Shown: in pieces, positions 34,759 to 47,339 of the stretch
Position numbering within the stretch: the first letter of the stretch is position 1
Layout: every line of letters begins with the position of its first letter
Origin: Henckelia pumila
Taxonomy: Eukaryota > Streptophyta > Magnoliopsida > Lamiales > Gesneriaceae
Direction: 5' to 3'
DNA: 64,000 nucleotides
NCBI RefSeq assembly: GCF_033568475.1
Contig: NC_133123.1
Span: 152,907,753 to 152,971,752, forward strand
The notes under the pieces: model-generated
The model's input: only the letters and a program-made list of their open reading frames with translations
Databases searched by the model: none
Told to the model about the DNA's origin: nothing
Position numbers and translations under genes: made by a program

Positions 34759-35353
34759 CATGGCTACAAGTAACACCAAATATCATGGTAAATTAATTTC
34801 CACCAATCATCAGTTGTCGATTCTACCAGCTTACTCGAAACTGGGTGGTTTTGTTGGATCTTGGCACCAGAACACCGGGGGATTATGTTGTTGATCAGCT
34901 ATCAAGATGGGCAAAACGGTTCAATTGTTACAAGTCATGCGTTTTATTGTTGCGCACTTGCCAGGATGTCGCGTGTGCGGTTGGTAAATTCTTCTCTTCA
35001 CTAGAAATAGCAATATCACACAGGTTCAAGCTAATCAATGTTGGAAAAATAGGTAGATTCGATAGACTTGTCTTTGGAACTTGGGTGAAAAAAGTTTGTT
35101 TTGCCGAGTATTTCCATCTCTTATATATGTATTTTGGCTTAGATTTGTGTATAAATCGATAACAAATGTACATTTTCTGTGATCGTTGAAACGTATGCCA
35201 TTTATTGGAAGACATAAGAAAGGAAGATATGAACGGGGATGCAAATTCATCAAAACGAGTCAAACATGGAAAAATTATGAAACTTTAAAGAGATATATCA
35301 GAGTTGGATTCAAAGCTCTTTTTAATACGAATTTTGATTATAATCAAGGCTAA

Positions 35354-35478
35354 GGTAGTGTTTGAGAGAGCTTCTAAGAAACATTTCACAACATTTTATT
35401 AACAAAATTTCAAAATTTTGTGAAACTTTGTTAATGAAAAAATGAAAAGTGCTTTCTAGAAGTACTCTCAACACTACC
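35354..35478. mobile_element. Tourist-like (PIF/Harbinger) MITE, 125 bp
   Basis: Ends GGTAGTGTTTGAGAG and CTCTCAACACTACC are inverted repeats. TAA flanks both sides (35351-35353 and 35479-35481), the 3-bp target typical of PIF/Harbinger. A longer CTAAG flank also matches. The centre is a near-perfect hairpin around 'caaaatttcaaaattttg'. Confidence 0.75.
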
Positions 35479-35881
35479 TAAGTTTGAGTTTGGATAAAAA
35501 AAATAGGCATATTAACGAGCTTCTTCAATATAAAACTTCAAAATATATTTCAACATATAATAGAATTATTATACTATCTATACTTATATTTTAAGCCTGG
35601 CATGAGAGATGAATGAATTGGTACGGTTGGTCTAGTTTTTGGGTCAAATTTTATCCCGTGAAGAGAGAAATAACATAGGATGTTGTGTATTGAAATTTGA
35701 AATAGTTTTTTTAATCTCATGTTTAAATAATATTTTATTTAATTAATTACACACATGAAATATTGCAAATCATGTATATTTCAATACATAGCACTAATGT
35801 TATTGCTTTCTCCACAAACATGGATGTTTTTCTGGACCCTGTCCATCCTGCCCCGAGGGCCTCGTGCCCGAAGGGCAATTG

Positions 35882-35940
35882 GACGGCTCGGATCTCTTTG
35901 CAGATCAATTGATTTGATATACAAAGATGATCCGAGCCAT
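35882..35940. repeat. Hairpin-forming inverted repeat
   Basis: The 10-bp arms GGCTCGGATC and GATCCGAGCC are separated by about 35 bp. It lies in a locally GC-rich patch (35830-35970) that may be a short non-autonomous element; no target duplication was found. Confidence 0.35.
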
Positions 35941-36326
35941 TGATCTTGGCTTCAGGGCAGTACCCTGAAGTCAGCATCGACACTTTCGTTTTTCAGATCT
36001 TATGATTTTGAACTGATTCCGTTTATTGCCACTGCCACCACATCGGCTCCTTGTGAATTTTTATATATCATAAAACCTTTTATAAAACATAAATTAGCTT
36101 TTAAGTCCTCCGTTTTTTAAAAAATAAGCTGAAAACCCCTTGCGTCAGAAATTGGTGTAACACACACCTCAAATGCAATTGTCATATTTTTTTGACTTTT
36201 TATTACCTCAAAGGATATAAATACCCTCAAATATTTGAAATATAATATTTGTTGATTGATTTTTCCATGTATAATGATTCAACATGTTATTTTTAATTGA
36301 ATTATTTTAAAAGTTTTAATATTATA

Positions 36327-36994
36327 TGATTCCCCATGAGTGGACCCATCAAGTGCTTGAGCCCAATAAAGGCCCATAACCAAAGACTAAGGTCCGAGTC
36401 TCATCTTTTAGAGGTAGGGCTGGCTCATCAGGGGATTATGGAAGAAGGTGTATGTTGGCTCCTAAGGGGTGAAGAAGAGCCCCGTCGAGTTGGACCTTAG
36501 ACATGAGGTTTCTAAGGTAAGTCGAAAGATTATGACAATTTGGAATGGAGATGTGAAAGAGTATATGAAAGAAGTGGAGGAGAGGCTCGCCCCAGGGTGG
36601 GCGCCCCCTAAGGCGAGCGACTCCTAGGGTGGACAAGCTCTAAGGCGGTAAGCTTGGTTTTGTGCCTTGAGTTGTCTTTGGAGGGCGAGCTCTAAAGGAG
36701 AGGCGCATGAACTACACGCTCATGGTCCCCTAAAAAGTGTTCGTGGTCCCATATTTTGCCTCCTATAAATACGGGTTTGCTCTTTCCATTTGAATTTAAT
36801 TAGCTTTCATTTTGAGGGCGTCCAAGCTCCTCTTTCTCTTATTCGTTCACGTCTCTGACTTGAGTATCGGAGGGGCTACGCTGGGATACCCTCACGGCCC
36901 CCTCTAACATTATCTGCTTGATTTCAGGTTCATCTCTAGACTTGAAACTTTGGGCTTGAGTGAGATCTGGACCACCAAATTTTAGTGAGTATCA
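36327..36994 (+). repeat. 5' LTR of Tat element C (668 bp)
   Basis: Starts TGATTCCCC and ends GAGTATCA directly before the primer-binding site. It carries TATAAATAC at 36764 and a GC-rich 'ATCGGAGGGGCTACGC' stretch also seen in the solo LTR at 3322-8367. The 5' boundary is by analogy, as the 3' LTR is outside the window. Confidence 0.65.
36764..36772 (+). promoter_or_regulatory. TATA box of Tat LTR
   Basis: TATAAATAC, identical to the box in the related solo LTR (8023-8031, minus strand). Confidence 0.6.
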
Positions 36995-36995
36995 C

Positions 36996-37014
36996 TTGGC
37001 GCCATCTGTAGGAA
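36996..37014 (+). promoter_or_regulatory. Primer-binding site of Tat element C
   Basis: TTGGCGCCATCTGTAGGAA follows the LTR by 1 nt. This TGGCGCC-type site is usual for Tat elements and differs from the Met-tRNA sites of the other elements here. Confidence 0.75.
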
Positions 37015-37034
37015 GTTTGAGTTGAGACGTAGAG

Positions 37035-39229
37035 ATGGTTGGAAGGAGAGGGAGTAGAAGAGCTCACTCCAACTCATCTCGCCTAGGGCCGAGGATGGAG
37101 GAGCCTCCCCCTAAGAATACAGTGGGAAGTATGACCTTGGAAGAGTTGGGACAATTTATTACAAAGGTTGTGGGAGAGGCCTTGAAGAAAAATCAGGAAG
37201 TCTCGCAAGGCCAAGGCCGTGAGCAAGAGAGAGAGAGCAGTAGCAAGAAAAAGAGCAAGTGAAAGTGCCAGAAAATGATGAAATGGGTCAGCGGAGTCAG
37301 GTGGGGGGAACCCTACCCCCTCCGGGCATGGATGACCAAGAGAAGGAGGAAATGTGGAAGAAGATAAGGATGTTGAGACAACAACTTGGGAGCAAGGGTT
37401 CAGATCTTAAGAAAGAAAGTCCATTTGCCCTTGCGATTTTGGAGGAAGAACTTCCAGATAGTTACAAGAAGCCAAGCGTGGGAGAATATGATGGAAGTAC
37501 GGACCCGGAGGAACATATGGGAAGGTTTGAGAACGCTGCCCTATTGCACCAATACTCTGATGGTATAAAGTGTCGAGTATTCTTGAGCACGCTGGTAAAG
37601 TCCACCCAGCAATGGTTCAACATGTTGAAGCCTGGGTCCATAAGGTCTTTTGAGGATTTTCGTGTGGCCTTTATGCATAAGTTTTCTAGTAGCAAAAAGT
37701 ACCAAAAGAACTATTTGAGTTTATTTGTGATGAAGCAACATGATCAGGAAACTTTAAGGGAATTTATCCAACGCTTTAATGGGGCAGCTTTGGAAGTGCC
37801 GACCGCTACTCCTGATATAGTGATCAGCGCCTTTACCCAAGGGTTGAAGGTAGGTGAATTCTTCAAGTCTCTAGTTAAGAAGCCTCCATCAAGTTACGAT
37901 GATATTTTGGCACGAGCGAAAAAGTATGTGAATTTAGAGGATGCTCAAAGATACAGGAGGACTGAATATAAGCCAGGGGGTAGTACCGTGGAAGAGGCGG
38001 ATAAGGGAGGTAGATAAAGAGGTGTAGGAGAAAAGGAGGATGATCGAGCTCGAGGTAAAAGGCAGTTTTCACCTTATGTCCCCTTGGCTCCAAATAGGAA
38101 CAAGGTGATGGGGGTAGATGAAGGAAGAAGGAGGCAAGGAAGTTCACAAAGGGTCGATGAAGGTCCCAAGTTCCTTCCACCTACGAGGAGGGAAAGAACT
38201 CCCCCAAGAGGCAATCAAAAGTTTAGATCACCTCCGCGGCGAGGTCGAGTTCCTCCTTGGGTAAATCCAAGAACGGAGGTGCCGAGAAAACAGATGGAGG
38301 GTCAAGTTCCTCCTCAAGGGCTTGACCAAAGAAGGAGGGTGGATGAGGATAATAACCCTACCAGAGGTATGATTCATATTATTTCAGGAGGCGACACCGA
38401 CGGTGATTCCGGACTGGCGCGTAAAGCGCATGGAAGGAGGATGGAAAACTTTGAAATATCTAAAGAGTTGAATTTACCTCAAGATCCCATAATCAGTTTT
38501 GGACCCAAAGACCTTCATGGTGTCGTGGCTCCGCATAATGATGCTTTGGTGGTCATGGTCACAATTGCAAATTATGATGTGGCGAGGATATTTGTTGACA
38601 GTGGGAGTTCAGTGAATGTGTTGTTCAAATGGACGTTGGATCAAATGAAAATGGAAGGATTTGAATTGGAGGCTATCTCAACACCTTTGTATGGATTCAC
38701 AGGTCATGATATTCGACCGTTGGGTCAGATTTTCCTCCCAGTATCCCTGGTAAATGATCCTCGACGGGTCACCAAGATGGTGAGCTTCACGGTGGTAGAT
38801 GCTCCTTCCTCATACAATGGGATTTTGGGTCGTCCAACTATGAAGGATTTTAGAGATGTGGCTTCTACGTATCATCAAAAGCTTAAGTTTCCCGTAGGAA
38901 GAGAAGTTGGGATGTTGCGTGAGGATCAGAAAGTGGCACGCCGATGTTATGATGAAGTGGTGCGCAAAGAAGGAAAAAAGACATGGGTGGAAGTCATCAT
39001 GATACGGAGGGGTGGGGCTATGTTGACAGTGGCTAAGAGAGAGGTTCAAACCCTTGAAGAGGAGGAACCTAAAGTAGTGGAACTGGGGGTTAGCGGAGAG
39101 AAGCTTAAGATTGCTGCTGATTTGGAAACAGAGGTCAAGGAAAAGCTCATTATTTGCCTAAAGGCTAACCTTGATGTATTCTCTTGGTCAGTTCAAGAGC
39201 TTAGAGGTATAAAACCAGCGGTTATGTAG
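37035..39229 (+). pseudogene. Tat element C gag and protease (disrupted)
   Basis: Gag begins at ATG 37035 (MVGRRGSRRAHSNSS), shifts frame near 37260, and continues with a Tat-type capsid region (YDGSTDPEEHMGRFENAALL, FEDFRVAFMHKFSSSKKYQ, LREFIQRFNGAALEVP). After a TAA at 38015-38017 the same frame encodes a basic linker rich in Pro, Arg and Gly. It then gives an aspartic protease (IFVDSGSSVNVLF, then SYNGILGRPTM). A TAG at 39227-39229 interrupts the spacer before RT. It is non-functional as read. Confidence 0.88.
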
Positions 39230-41061
39230 CATAAGTTAAATATCTTGTCTGGAGTTTTCCCCGTAAAGCAAAAGAAGAGGCACTTCGGACCCGACAAGGA
39301 TAAAGTGATAAAAGAGGAAATAGGGGAATTGCTTGGGGCTGGGCACATTCGAGAGGTGAAATTTCCTACTTGGCTATCGAATGTTGTGTTAGTTCCCAAG
39401 AGCTCGGGTGGATGGAGGATGTGTGTGGATTTTAGGGACCTTAATAAGGCATGCCCAAAAGATTGTTATCCATTGCCTCGAATAGATCAACTGGTGGATT
39501 CTACGGCCGACCATCAATACTTATGACTAATGGATGCTTACCAAGGGTACCATCAAATCCCTTTAGCTATGGAAGATCAAGATAAGGTAAGCTTTATCAC
39601 CTTCGAGGGAACTTTTTGCTATGTGATCATGCCCTTTGGGCTTAAAAATGTCGGGGCTACATACCAGCGTTTGATGGACAAAGTGTTTTCCAAGCAAATA
39701 AGCAGAAATGTGGAGGTGTATGTGGATGATATCATGGTAAAATCAAAAGATGCAATTGGACTCATCGATGACTTGGTGGAAACATTTTCCACCATACGGT
39801 CTTATGGATTGAAGTTGAACCCTCAAAAGTGTATTTTAGGAGTTAAGAGTGGAAAATTCTTGGGATACATGGTAATCGAGCGTGGATTGAGGCTAATCCG
39901 GAGAAGGTTCAAGCTGTACAAAATATGACTTCTCCTCGGGGTCCGAAGGAGGTTCAACAATTGACCGGGAGAATCACGGCCTTGGCGCGATTCATTTCTC
40001 GGTCCGCTCATCGTAGCCTGCCTTTCTTCCGTACCTTACGGAAAGCCAAGAAGTTTGAATGGGGTGAGGATTGTGAAAAAGCTTTTGGAGAATTGAAGAA
40101 GTATTTGGCTGAGTTACCTGTGTTGGACAAGCCGATGGCTGGAGAAGGATTGTGGGTGTATCTATCAGCTTCGGAGGGATCCGTGAGTTCAGTTCTTGTT
40201 AAAAAAGAAGGTTCAACACAAAAGCCTATTTATTATGTGTCGCATGCCCTTAAAGGGGCTGAGTTGAGGTATTCGGGGTTGGAGAAGTTGGTTTTGGCAT
40301 TGGTGATGACGGCAAGACGTTTGAGGCCATATTTCCTATCTCATCCTATAGTGGTGCTTACAAACAGTCCTCTAGGAAGGATTTTAACTCACCCAAACGT
40401 GTCGGGACGGTTGGTGAAATGGGTTACCGAGTTGGGAGAGTATGATATACAGTATGAGCCAAGAACTGCTATTAAGGCGCAGGCTTTGACTGACTTCTTA
40501 ACCGAAACCGTTCATTTGGAAAGTGAGGATCCGTGGAAGGTATTTGTCGATGGTTCATCGTCTATAGAAGGAAGTGGAGTGGGGGTGGTGTTGATCTCTC
40601 CTACTAGTGAGGAGGTGAAATTGACAGTGAAATTAGATTTCAAGGCATCTAACAATGAAGCTGAATACGAAGCTGTCTTAGCTGGACTTCGAGCGACTAG
40701 AAATATGGGAGCTATACGGATACACGTCTTTTTCGATTCACAATTGGTGGCACAAAAAATGAAAGGGGAATATGATGTGAAGAATGAAATGCTTATTGAG
40801 TATGCTCGAGAAGTGGATAAGGCAAAAAAACAATTTGCGGAGGTGGTCTTTGAACAGATACTTAGAAGGGAAAATGAGAGAGCAGAGGCTTTGGCGAAGA
40901 TGGCTGGTTCTATGGGGAGTTGGAAAACTAGAGATGTGGTATTTCAGGTGGAGCTCGCACCTCATATGAGTCCGGTTATACCTGAACTCGCGGAGGAGGA
41001 TTGGAGGGTCGTTATAATTAATTATTTGGAGGGAAAGCTGCCTGAGGACCCTAAGGAAGCT
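39230..41061 (+). pseudogene. Tat element C RT, RNase H and archaeal-type RNase H
   Basis: RT motifs are VKQKKRHFGPDKDK, WRMCVDFRDLNKACPKD, MDAYQGYHQIPLA and VYVDDIMVKSKD. A TGA at 39524-39526 and a frameshift near 39885 break it. The next frame encodes the tether, the standard RNase H (PIYYVSHAL, VLTNSPLGRIL), then a second RNase H (FVDGSSSIEGSGVGVVL, NNEAEYEAVLAGL, VFFDSQLV) diagnostic of Tat. The usual terminal Asp-Ala-Leu-Ala motif reads AEALA. Coding stops at the LINE poly-T where the integrase should follow. Confidence 0.9.
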
Positions 41062-41067
41062 CAAAGG

Positions 41068-41087
41068 TTTTTTTTTTTTTTTTTTTT
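41068..41087 (-). other. LINE poly(A) tail (as poly-T)
   Basis: Twenty T in a row mark the LINE 3' end on the minus strand and abut the broken Tat pol at ..CCTAAGGAAGCTCAAAGG. Confidence 0.85.
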
Positions 41088-41195
41088 AAAAAAAACACCG
41101 CCGGGAGCGGGGGGGTTAGGCAGACCCCTACCTGTATATAAACATAAAAAAGCGATACAAATAAAACCTAACGGAGGAGGGGGACTAGGCCAAGA

Positions 41196-44100
41196 CCTCC
41201 CCAAAAGGCTATACAAAGGTAATAAGAACATCAGAACAGCTAGGGTATCGAAAATATACAACCAAAGCATCCCTAGGAAATAAGTATAAACAAATAACAT
41301 CAAAGATAGCTAACTAAATCAACGTCAGCAGTCATCCTGAGCAGCAAAAGCTAGAAGAGAGCCACAGCTCGGCCCAGCAAAATCAAAAACGGACACTGAG
41401 GCGCGAAGAGTGGCTGGTATCAGCCTGTGCAGTAAAACCTAGAGGAGATCCACAACTTCAGGCCAGCAAAATCAAATCCGACACTAAAGCGCGAAAAGAG
41501 GCTGGCACCATCCAGAGCTGAACAACAGATCAAAGCTATGCAAGAAATATGCCCAAAAGTCATGATCAGCTGGGAAGTCACTATACATAGGCCGCGAGGA
41601 AAAAGAGGAGCGACCGCAAACCAGCAGACCCAGAGCAAAAAAGCAGGAGAATGGCGAAGGAAACTCAAGCCATAACCTACAGCGAGGGGCACGAAAGACC
41701 GCCCACAAAACATCCAAACAACAGCAAGAACCAGGCAAGGGGAAGCACAGAGAACGCCTGATGATCCATCACCCTGAAGAAAGCAAAGCAAGCGACAGGG
41801 GAACAGACTAACTCCAAAAACTCCGGAAAAGGGCCGGAGAGCTGTACCTGCAAAGAAAAATAAATAGCTACATATATCTAAATCTAGGATGACCTAGACC
41901 AAAAAGGAGATCAAACAAAGAAAAAGAAAGCCCAAGAGAAACGGCTATAAGCGAGCGTGAGGCTCTAAGAAAACCTAGATCTAAGGTAAGGAAGCCCGGA
42001 AGAGTCAGAACGGGCCAACGCAGCGATGTGAGTGGTTAAACAAACACCAATCTCCAACAAACACTGCCTATGATCATGAGCCTGCCGTGCCAACGCATCC
42101 GCAGCCGAATTCCCTTCCCGATAGATATGCGAGAAATGAACCGGCCTATTCCGCACCAAAACACGCATCCTCGAAACAATATGGTCCAAATCCCAACGGC
42201 ACCTCCGAGATCTAAGAATCTGAATAGCAATCTGGGAATCAGTTTCAATCCAAAGGGGAAAAGGCTAAGGTCAGAACAGAGAAGAATACCCCTCCAAATC
42301 GCCCAGAGTTCTGCACGGACATTGGACCCCAAACCAATGAACTCACTAAAAAACGCCAAGACCCTACCAGAAGAATCTCGGACAACCCCCCCCACAGACG
42401 ACTCACCCGGGTTACCTCTCGAGCTCCCATCCACATTGAGCTTGAAGGACCCAGGTGGAGGCCTCAACCAACGGACGATCGCAGTCTTGTGAATCCGTTG
42501 GAGTCCGACCGAAATGCCCATCTTCCTCGCAGCCTGCAAAGCCCCCAGCCAAAGACGGGGCTTGATAATAGTTGCGGAATGAGCAAGTCTCAAATAAGTC
42601 AAAATTTGGAACTTAACCTTCTCCGTAGAGTAGGGTAAGTGACGGTGTTTAGTATCATTGCGTGCAGTCCAGAGGAACCAAAGCACGACAAAAGGAATGA
42701 ATTCCCTCACATTACCCCCCGGAGACCACTCGCGACCCCTTTTCCAAGCACTGAGAAATAGACTGAAGTTCTCAGTGGCAGGGATGCGAACTCTAAAGAT
42801 AGCCCCAAAGAAATTCCACACAGAGCGGGCGATGGGACTGTCGATGAAAATGTGAGTAAATGTCTCCGACATCTCACAGTACTGGCACTTGGACACAAGG
42901 GAGAAACCCCGCTGCTGGAGCACCTCATCCACAGGCAACCACCGATGCCAAAACCTCCACAGAAAGAAGGACATGGTGGGCCTCATCCAGCGACCCCAAC
43001 AGGGAGTAAAGATATCCGAGACCGAGCTTCTCGGTCTGACCTGCTCCCAAGCAGATCTCACAGAAAAGGCACCATAGGTGCTGTGGATCCAGATAGTCGC
43101 ATCCGGTTCATCCACCAAAACAGGAATCTGAACGATCTCCTCCGCCACCGAGGGAGCGACGACAGCGCAAAGGAGATCAAAATCCTAGTCTCCCTCCAAA
43201 AGGAAGCTGAAAACACGCACACACCGATCCCCTTTGACATTACACCTGCTCGACAAAGGGGCATCACCCAACCAAGTATCATCCCAAAAAGAGACATCCC
43301 CAAGACCAATCCTCCACCGGATACCAGGCTCCGCACGAGGTCTAATCTGGAGCAAGCGCCTCCAAGTGGGGGAAATGGCTCCATGAGAAGGAGCACAAAT
43401 AGGGCTGACAGTCCGGCAATACTTCCTCGAAAGGAATCTCGCCCAGAGAGAGGAACCCTGCCAGAATCTGAACCACAGCTTCATGGAAAAGCTATCAACA
43501 ATGTCCTTGAGCCTGCGAAAACCCAGGCCTCCTTCTTTCACAGGGAGACAGGCGCGAGACCAGCGGGCCCAGTGCCACTTCTTTTCTAAGGGTCTGGAGC
43601 CCCAAAGAAAAGCATTGAAAATACGCTCCAATTTCTCCAAAACAGCCAAAGGAGGCTGGATCACCTGGCAGAGATAGATCGGGATCGAAAGGAGCACACT
43701 GCGGATCAGCGTCATCCTACTCCCAGGAGCAAGGGAACGGGACTCCCAGCCCTCCATCTTTTTCCGGACCAACTGCAGAAGAGGCTCAAAGAGAGAGCAC
43801 TTGCGGTTCCCACGGAAAAGCGGAGCTCCAAGGTATTTCAAGGGCAGCTGCCCCTCCGCAAATCCAGTGATTTGCAGCAAACGGGAGCGGCGACGAGCGG
43901 TCCAGCCTGGAGGAAAGATCATAGCACTCTTGGCCACATTAACGAGCTGGCCCGAGCAATTTTCATAGTGAGCGAGAAAATCTTTGAGATGCTGAAGACC
44001 ACGGGATCCCCCATTGGCAAAAATAATGACATCGTCAGCATAGGCCAAATGGGAAATCGGCAAATCACACCCAGATCGATACCTCAAATCAGCATGCTGG

Positions 44101-45022
44101 AGGAACAACCGGTCCAAGCCACGGGACAGATACTCCGCTCCAAGAATAAAGAGGATGGGAGATAAAGGGTCACCCTGTCTCAGGCCTCTCGAGGAAGCAA
44201 AGAAACCAGCAGGGGTACCATTGACATTAACCGAGAACTTGCAAAAAGAAATGCAAGCCCTCACCATTCTCACAACCTGCTCCGAAAAACCAAACCTTCG
44301 GAGGACATCCAGAATAAAAGACCATTGGACTCTATCATAGGCCTTAGCCATGTCCAATTTCAGAATGACATTACCACCACGGGCAGGGAGATTAAGACTG
44401 TGAGTGAGCTCATGCGCGAGAAGGATATTGTCAGCAATCATCTGCCCCGGCACAAATCCACTCTGACTCTGAGAAACGAGTCTCCCCACCACCGACCGCA
44501 AACGAGAGTATAAAAGCTTCGAGATAATCTTGTTGGAAACATTACACAAGCTGATGGGACGGAAGTCCGTCCAAGCTTGCGCACCCTCGAATTTGGGGAT
44601 CAAAGTGATCGTGGTGGCAGTGAAGCCCTGGGGCATAAGAGAGCCCCGAAAGAAATCAAGGACAGCGTCCATGACATCATGCTGCACAAAATCCCAGCAG
44701 CTCTGAAAGAAAACCGAAGAAAACCCATCGGGGCCCGCCACACTATCCCGAGGGATGGAAAAGACGACAGCACGTACCTCCTCCAAGGAAGGTGCGGCGG
44801 CAAAGCTATGGTTCTCCTCCTCCGAAATCTCCGAGGAGAAGCCAGAAAAATCCGGAAGATCCAGGACAAAAGGATCTCCAGTGAGGAGGCGCTAGAAATA
44901 GGCAGCCCCAGACTGCTTGATGAGACCAGGAGAGGTGAGGCAATTACCATCCTCCCAAATACAAAAGATCTTATTAACCACATTCTTCTTCTTCACCATG
45001 TTGTGGAAAAGCTTCGTATTCC
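41196..45022 (-). repeat. LINE 3' segment, duplicate copy 1 (uninterrupted)
   Basis: Starts CCTCCCCAAAAGGCTATAC and runs 3827 bp until the identical start recurs at 45023. It retains the empty copia-2 site AAAGA at 41602-41606. Identity to copy 2 is around 95% by eye. Confidence 0.85.
41965..45022 (-). pseudogene. LINE ORF2 fragment, copy 1: RT, zf-RVT-like region, RNase H
   Basis: The 5' edge is lost at the duplication joint, so the endonuclease is absent. RT is readable from GPDGFSS through FRPISLCNVSNKIIS, RGLRQGDPLSPILF and the active site YADDVIIF. A C-terminal zinc region follows (SKCQYCEMSETFTHIFIDS), then RNase H (FKLNVDGSSRGNPGESSVGG). A TAG at 43185 replaces a TGG kept in copy 2. 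A second TAG lies near 44895 in the linker, and the RNase H end is frameshifted near 42200-42250. Confidence 0.88.
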
Positions 45023-45434
45023 CCTCCCCAAAAGGCTATACAAAGGTAATAAGAACATCAGAACAGCTAGGGTATCGAAAAATATACAACCAAAGCATCC
45101 CTAGGATATAAGTATAAACAAATAACATCAAAGATAGCTAACTAAGTCAACGTCAGCAGTCATCCTGGGCAGCAAAAGCTAGAAGAGAACCATAGCTCGG
45201 CCCAGCAAAATCAAAAACGGACACTGAGGCGCGAAGAGTGGCTGGTATCAACCTGTGCAGTAAAACCAAGAGGAGATCCACAACTCCAGGCCAGCAAAAT
45301 CAAATCCGACACTAAAGCGCGAAAAGAGGCTGGCACCATCCAGAGCTGAACAACAGATCAAAGCTATGCAAGAAATATGTCCAAAAGTCATGATCAGCTG
45401 GGAAGTCACTATACATAGGCTGCGAGGAAAAAGA

Positions 45435-47322
45435 TGAAAGAGTGGGTGCCCGGTTAGCCAACTTGTGGCTAAAGGCTTTTATGACTCTATGTAAAACAAT
45501 CTTTTGTTTAATATAATTTACACTTTTATAATGGCATTGACTTTATCTTTTTTCATATTGTTATATTATGATATACTATTGTTGTTTTGATAAAGACCTT
45601 GAATATACTATAGTGTATGTAAGATGTGGTAGCACATGGGGATGGCTATCATGAAACACATCTTATAGTCACTGTATATTCTAAACAGTTCCTAGTCAAT
45701 TGAGCCGTCCGCAAATAAGGATAAGGATCGCTCGAGATTGAGACTAGCATTTGCGATGCCGAGTACCACGTTTCATTGGTATGGAACATTGAGATGTTCA
45801 AAGCATGCAAATGGATATTCATATGATGAATGATCGAACTACCCTATTCGGACTTTCCAAATGGTTATCACTTATCGAGTGGATAAAGTCCGCGATTTTG
45901 GTTGTACACCATTAGTCCTTATTACTTGAAACATCATTGAGACTCTATATGCTAGTACTGTACTTTGACTCGTTTACCGACTCTATTGGGGTCATCAGGT
46001 GTCGGGATTGGGTACAGTTACGACACATATAGGAGTCGATGCTTTGTTGTCAAGGATTCACCACATACTTGCGAGTGTGGATATCCTATGCGATCTGAGG
46101 AGATATTAGTGTGACGAATCTCTAGCCAAAGTACATGATGTGTTTTAGGTTACTTGGTGTTCCTAGTAACACATGCAATGTCACTAATAGATCTCCAAGA
46201 TGTTATGCATAGTTATCGAATCTCGAACGACTATCGATGCACCAATGGTTGTTGATTCGATCGGGATATTTGGTTGAAGGGACCGTACTGTACGCTAACC
46301 AAAATCTACTGGTTCTTGCAGGAACTATCAGTAATACCTAGGGAATCATGGGGCGATGTTTCTAGGCGCTCTTACCATGATTCGATGGGTAAGTCGGAAA
46401 TTGTTGTTCCGAGTCACAATGAGTTGTGAGCCCACGGCTAGCTGTATTCCTGAACCATTGAGGGTTACACAAGTAATAGATTACTAAAACCCCGTAGAGA
46501 TAGTTAAATTTAAAGAGTTAAATTTAATGAAAGAGAAGTTGGACTTCTTAATTAAAAGGGAGTGAGATTTCCTAAAATGACATAGGGATGGGCATTTTTG
46601 GAAATCAATGAATTCGGATTCAGAAAAATTATCTTGACTCTAAAAGATGCAGAAATGGTTTCTGTGCACATTGGTGAAATCAGTTTATCAATCGGAGTCA
46701 CGATGAATTTTATATTAATTTTTATAACAACAGGCTTGGCTTTTTGGGCTTAAGTTATGGATTGTGGGCTTTAAGGAGTTAGAGTCCTGATACAATTATA
46801 ACTAAAAATTATCTATAAATATATGTACTGTGTTCGAAAATTACACAAGCTTTCAGTCTAGCAATTTTCGAAAATCAGTCTATATTATTCAAGAGGATTT
46901 TTCGAAAATTCCTCTGTCCCTTTTGGAGAAAATTCGACTTGTGATTTTTTTGAAAAATTACAAATCGGATTAACAGATCATATCTGTTTATTCTCTATGT
47001 AAAACTTCTGATTGATTTCTAGTGCAGTCAATCAGAGGGTTTCTGTTTTTCATTCGTGGACCTAATTCCGGAGTTAGATCGTGACTGTCATCGGTTCCCG
47101 GGATTTACAAGAAGAGCAGATTAAATTCTGTTGGAGTCCACGATCAAGCCTTTGCTTGACAAGGTAAAAATTTAATTGTGATTTTATTTTTACTTGAACA
47201 AATTTAATCGTAAAAGTTTTTGATACCCATATATGGAATCGTTCCATATAATAAAATAAAATTTTAAACTTCCGCAGCACCGGGTATCAATTCTTAATTG
47301 ATCTGAACACCGTTTTCCAACA
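45435..47322 (+). repeat. 5' LTR of copia-2 (1888 bp)
   Basis: Matches 52862-54773 with few differences and is homologous to the copia-1 LTRs. Confidence 0.95.
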
Positions 47323-47323
47323 G

Positions 47324-47339
47324 TGGTATCAGAGACAGG
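47324..47339 (+). promoter_or_regulatory. Primer-binding site of copia-2
   Basis: TGGTATCAGAGACAGG, 1 nt after the LTR, complementary to initiator-Met tRNA. Confidence 0.88.

Larger units (their letters stand above)
34759..36326. other. Unique or intergenic DNA between the two nests
   Basis: No gene is supported; the longest plus-strand ORF (34845-35162, 105 codons) has no recognisable domain. It contains one clear MITE and a hairpin near 35882-35940 (ggctcggatc ... gatccgagcc). Confidence 0.5.

Noticed and set aside
34845..35162. 105-codon plus-strand ORF between the nests
   Set aside because: No recognised family or motif and no conserved start context; it may contain host sequence but cannot be supported as a gene.
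42070..43589. Plus-strand ORFs of 140 and 245 codons within LINE copy 1
   Set aside because: They lie opposite the LINE RT/RNase H reading frame; Pro/Arg-rich composition is the expected shadow of that strand. The matching shadows recur in copy 2 (55267-56778).
45023..45434. A separate third LINE insertion
   Set aside because: The sequence continues exactly at 54774 after copia-2, so it is the 3' part of LINE copy 2, not another element. It also lacks its own poly-A.
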